This document shows, in pieces, positions 20,163-22,648 of a stretch of DNA of 22,648 nt (positions are counted from its first letter, which is position 1; each line of letters starts with the position of its first letter). The notes below the pieces were generated by a model. It was not told where the DNA came from. It worked only from the letters and a program-made list of their open reading frames with translations, and did no database searches. The translations under genes were made by a program, and so were the position numbers. Source of the stretch: a virus; the IMG/VR virus record IMGVR_UViG_3300049255_000101, positions 1-22,648 of that record; one strand, given 5' to 3'.

Positions 20163-20555
20163 GTGACTAATAACTTTACCCAATCCTCCCCGACCCTAGA
20201 GCCTTCAGTTATCCCCCTATTCCTACAGTTTACCGTTCAAAGTGATGGATCTTGTACTATAACCAGAGGACTTGGGTTTACTTCTGTGGTGGCCGACCCC
20301 GTCACTACAGGGGTATACGACATAACACTTTCTGACTCTTATTCTTCTTTCTTGGGTCTGTCTATGATCCAAAAGTTTAATGTTACTACTGGAAATACTG
20401 CAGTACTGGCATACCTATATGGTGGTACCAATAATACCGTACAACTATACTTCACCAACACATCTGGGGCTGCTAGAACCATTGCCCCGGGAGTTGAGGT
20501 GTTTGTAACATTGTATGCTGGCGGGTGCACTACAAGAATTTTTGAGGCAGGCTGA
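20163..20555 (+). CDS. Hypothetical beta-rich virion protein
   Basis: A 130-aa protein, almost entirely predicted beta strands (IPLFLQFTVQSDGSCTITRG, then GVYDITLSDSYSSFLGLS, TVQLYFTNTSG, VFVTLYAGG). The pattern of 'GSCTITRGLGF...GVYDITLSD.Y' resembles the first domain of the preceding gene product and a common phage surface domain. A decoration or appendage role is inferred. The start is GTG at 20163 with a weak AAGTGG site, just after the terminator. The stop overlaps the next start (TGATG). Confidence 0.6.
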   Translation: MTNNFTQSSPTLEPSVIPLFLQFTVQSDGSCTITRGLGFTSVVADPVTTGVYDITLSDSYSSFLGLSMIQKFNVTTGNTAVLAYLYGGTNNTVQLYFTNTSGAARTIAPGVEVFVTLYAGGCTTRIFEAG

Positions 20556-21619
20556 TGATTCCCATGGTCCCAGGAAACTTCTATGTTCAGATGGGGAATG
20601 CACAGATTCTCCTATCCTGGGCTCTTGTGCCCGGCGCCACTAGCTATTCCATACAACGTTCTACGGATGGTGTTACCTTCCCCGTCCAATTTACTACAAC
20701 CGGTAACACCTATCTTGATACTTCTGTAGTTGTAGGAACTGGCTATTTTTATCAAGTGGCCGCTACGAACGGCAGTGGAACATCCAATTACAACCCAACT
20801 CAAGCCAATGGCCTCCTAGCTTACCAGGTTCCGGCTGTGTCGGGCCAACTGTCGCTGTATGCTATTCGTCTTTTGGCCCAACAGATGGCCGATCGGGTAA
20901 ATAGTAATTTTGTATCCATGCCTGAATGGAACGCTTTCATTAATCTAGCCGCAGACGAATTGTATGATATTATTACAACTGTCTACGAAGATTATCAAAT
21001 GTACCAACCGGTGTACTTCACCACCAACGGCAACCAGTCCACTTACAACATGCCAGATGGGGTAACCCAGTTCCAAACCTTTACCGGACAGACCATCACC
21101 CCTCCGCCTATCTATAAACTATCTGGTATTGACCTAGGGTTGAACAATGCCCCAAATGGATTTGTTACAGTCTCCAAGTACAACTTTATCGATAGAAACC
21201 GGTATGTGTTCCCAAATACTGCGTCAACTATTTATGGAGTATTCGGCCTTCAGTATAGATTTCTTGGGAATCAAATTAGATTTATACCACAACCCTCTGC
21301 TGCACAGCCCATCGGTATTTGGTATATCCCGCGTAGGACTCAACTTCTCCAAGATACGGATATTTCCGAAGGTTACAATGGCTGGATACGGTATGTTATC
21401 GTAAGGGCAGCCAAATACGCCCTAGACAAGGAGGAGGGAACTGATACCAGCAAGTTTGATTCTGAACTCTTATATCTGAAGCAACGGATCGAGGGAGCAG
21501 CCCCGAATAGGGATGAAGGGCAGGCAGATACTATTAGCGATGCTAGGAGCGCACAGGGGTACGGTCCGGACGGGTCTAGTGGTGGCGGGTGGGGTGGGCC
21601 CCAAGGATATGGTTGGTAG
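20555..21619 (+). CDS. Fibronectin type III domain fused to head-tail adaptor
   Basis: A 354-aa two-part protein. Residues 1-93 form a fibronectin type III domain (LSWALVPGATSYSIQRSTDG, TTTGNTYLDTSVVVGTGYFY, VAATNGSG). Residues about 97-310 resemble a podovirus head-tail connector/adaptor (LYAIRLLAQQMADRVNSNFV, then MPEWNAFINLAADELYDIIT, with helices near YVIVRAAKYALDKEE). A glycine-rich tail ends the protein (GYGPDGSSGGGWGGPQGYGW). The adaptor would sit under the portal ring; the Ig-like domain may be exposed on the virion. The ATG at 20555 overlaps the upstream stop, with GAGG 7 nt before it. Confidence 0.75.
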   Translation: MIPMVPGNFYVQMGNAQILLSWALVPGATSYSIQRSTDGVTFPVQFTTTGNTYLDTSVVVGTGYFYQVAATNGSGTSNYNPTQANGLLAYQVPAVSGQLSLYAIRLLAQQMADRVNSNFVSMPEWNAFINLAADELYDIITTVYEDYQMYQPVYFTTNGNQSTYNMPDGVTQFQTFTGQTITPPPIYKLSGIDLGLNNAPNGFVTVSKYNFIDRNRYVFPNTASTIYGVFGLQYRFLGNQIRFIPQPSAAQPIGIWYIPRRTQLLQDTDISEGYNGWIRYVIVRAAKYALDKEEGTDTSKFDSELLYLKQRIEGAAPNRDEGQADTISDARSAQGYGPDGSSGGGWGGPQGYGW

Positions 21620-21916
21620 ATGGCAGGCCTCCCACTAAACCTCCCCCATTCCCAGCAGTCCACTAAGTGGAAGTCCCAACTTGATCCAGTAATCTCCAAT
21701 GCCCTGCTGCAGGGACAGTTGCTCCCGGGAATCCCCCTCGGGGATGGTACAACTGTAATAAACCATGGGCTGGGCAGGAAACTTGTGGGGTGGTTTATAG
21801 TGGGAGTTGATGGACCCGCCACTATTTATGATAAACAAGCCTCCAACCAAACTCCCCAATTAACCCTAGTGTTGGCATCTAATGCCGCTGTAACTTGCAA
21901 TTTATGGGTATTTTAG
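21620..21916 (+). CDS. Small virion-associated beta protein
   Basis: A 98-aa protein resembling small structural proteins of podovirus-like phages. It has a short helical start and then a compact beta domain with VINHGLGRKLVGWFIVGVDG, ATIYDKQASN and a final LTLVLASNAAVTCNLWVF. The HGLGR...GW motif recurs in phage appendage and fibre-linked proteins; the exact role is unknown. Its ATG directly follows the upstream TAG, so translation is probably by reinitiation. It leads into a fibre-type gene 3 nt after its stop. Confidence 0.65.
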   Translation: MAGLPLNLPHSQQSTKWKSQLDPVISNALLQGQLLPGIPLGDGTTVINHGLGRKLVGWFIVGVDGPATIYDKQASNQTPQLTLVLASNAAVTCNLWVF

Positions 21917-21919
21917 TTT

Positions 21920-22648
21920 ATGTCTAGTCCTTATATAACCCCAAATATGTTTCTAACCGAGCCAGCCGTAGGGGCCACCCTCAGCCCCTCGTGGGCTCTT
22001 CTGCTCAATACCGATCTGGGCATCATAGACCAGCATAATCATACTCCAGGTTACGGGGTTCAAATCCCTCCAAGCGGTTTAGACATTAATGCCGACCTCA
22101 CCTTTCAAGACCACAACCTCCTAGACCTATCCTCCCTTGTATTTGGCACAGAGCCAGGCTCCCCCGCGAATCTCAGCCTATACAGCAACGGAACAGACCT
22201 CTTCTACGTAGATAGTACCGGGCATGCCATACAACTAACTCTCAACCACCAGCCCAATACCTCCACCGGGAACATCCAAGGCCTTCCCAGCTCTCCCGTG
22301 GGGGATGCTGGAATCTCATGGGTCAATGCTCAAAGTACGTTCCAGTTTCTACAAGATTCTGGGTCAGTCGGAGCGAATATTGATGTGGGCACGCTGGTGT
22401 TACGGTATCCCGGTAGCCACCCCACTCCAAGTGGGAACTACATAGCATTAGAAGCTCCCAGTAGCCTTGCTACAGGGTATGCTTTTACCCTCCCTAGTAC
22501 TCTACCCCCAATTAATAATTCCTTTCTATCCTCTTCTACAGCCGGAACCTTATCTTATATACAAGCCGACGGAACTATACTTGAAGTGTCCGGAGGAATC
22601 TTACAGATTGCTAATGGGTCCATACCAAATAGTAAACTAGCAACCCCC
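21920..22648 (+). CDS. Tail-fibre-like structural protein, partial (cut by right edge)
   Basis: Open from the ATG at 21920 to the end of the window (243 codons, no stop). The N-terminal part contains LGIIDQHNHTPGYGVQIPPS followed by GLDINADLTFQDHNLLDLSS and SNGTDLFYVDSTGHAIQLTL, a pattern typical of phage fibre or appendage proteins that anchor to the virion by their N terminus. The rest is rich in S, T, N and G, with beta character. The receptor-binding end is outside the window. There is no clear ribosome site; translation likely depends on the gene just upstream. It is too short for the background frame list because it is truncated, but it is unambiguously open. Confidence 0.75.
   Translation, partial: MSSPYITPNMFLTEPAVGATLSPSWALLLNTDLGIIDQHNHTPGYGVQIPPSGLDINADLTFQDHNLLDLSSLVFGTEPGSPANLSLYSNGTDLFYVDSTGHAIQLTLNHQPNTSTGNIQGLPSSPVGDAGISWVNAQSTFQFLQDSGSVGANIDVGTLVLRYPGSHPTPSGNYIALEAPSSLATGYAFTLPSTLPPINNSFLSSSTAGTLSYIQADGTILEVSGGILQIANGSIPNSKLATP

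Overview
This window is part of a tailed double-stranded DNA phage (Caudoviricetes), most likely podovirus-like. The evidence is an uninterrupted rightward morphogenesis block: large terminase, portal, scaffold, major capsid protein, decoration-like proteins, head-tail adaptor and a fibre-type protein. This follows a replication block with a family A DNA polymerase, a Cas4/RecB-like nuclease and an OB-fold-like protein. No host genes, integrase, repressor, lysis genes or RNA polymerase are visible. Most genes have strong AGGAG-type ribosome sites, and one promoter is a near-consensus sigma-70 type, so the host probably uses ordinary bacterial initiation. The host itself cannot be named. Both edges cut through genes.

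Layout. (1) Positions 1-4278 form a leftward operon of small, overlapping genes: a helix-rich protein, two short hypotheticals, an HTH-like protein, a GNAT-like protein, an alanine-rich Imm-5-like protein, a small beta-rich protein, a basic hypothetical, a DUF932 protein and a second alanine-rich paralogue running off the left edge. (2) Positions 4279-4510 form a divergent control region. It holds a large compound hairpin, two 9-base direct repeats and a TTGACA-17-TATAGT promoter. (3) Positions 4511-11435 form the rightward replication and accessory block: a zinc-ribbon protein, a 59-aa protein, a 29-aa membrane microprotein, the nuclease, the OB-like protein, Pol A, a third alanine-rich protein, a GP88 family protein, a zinc-finger protein, an MGYTHYW protein and a hexapeptide beta-helix protein. 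(4) Positions 11436-11551 hold a perfect 14-bp inverted repeat at the boundary with the late genes. (5) Positions 11552-22648 are the late structural block. It has intrinsic terminators after the capsid gene and after the next gene.

How it fits together. Start/stop overlaps (ATGA, TAATG, TGATG) and ribosome sites inside upstream genes imply extensive translational coupling. An 18-nt element lies upstream of both the leftward operon and the late block, in the same orientation relative to transcription. A different 18-nt element sits before the first head gene and again just after the capsid terminator. These two elements are the best candidates for phage-specific regulatory sites. The most unusual protein feature is a family of three alanine-rich proteins built from near-pure GCC-codon A-A-X repeats. 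Two of them share a recent 207-bp duplication, and the third joins the repeat to a different N-terminal domain.
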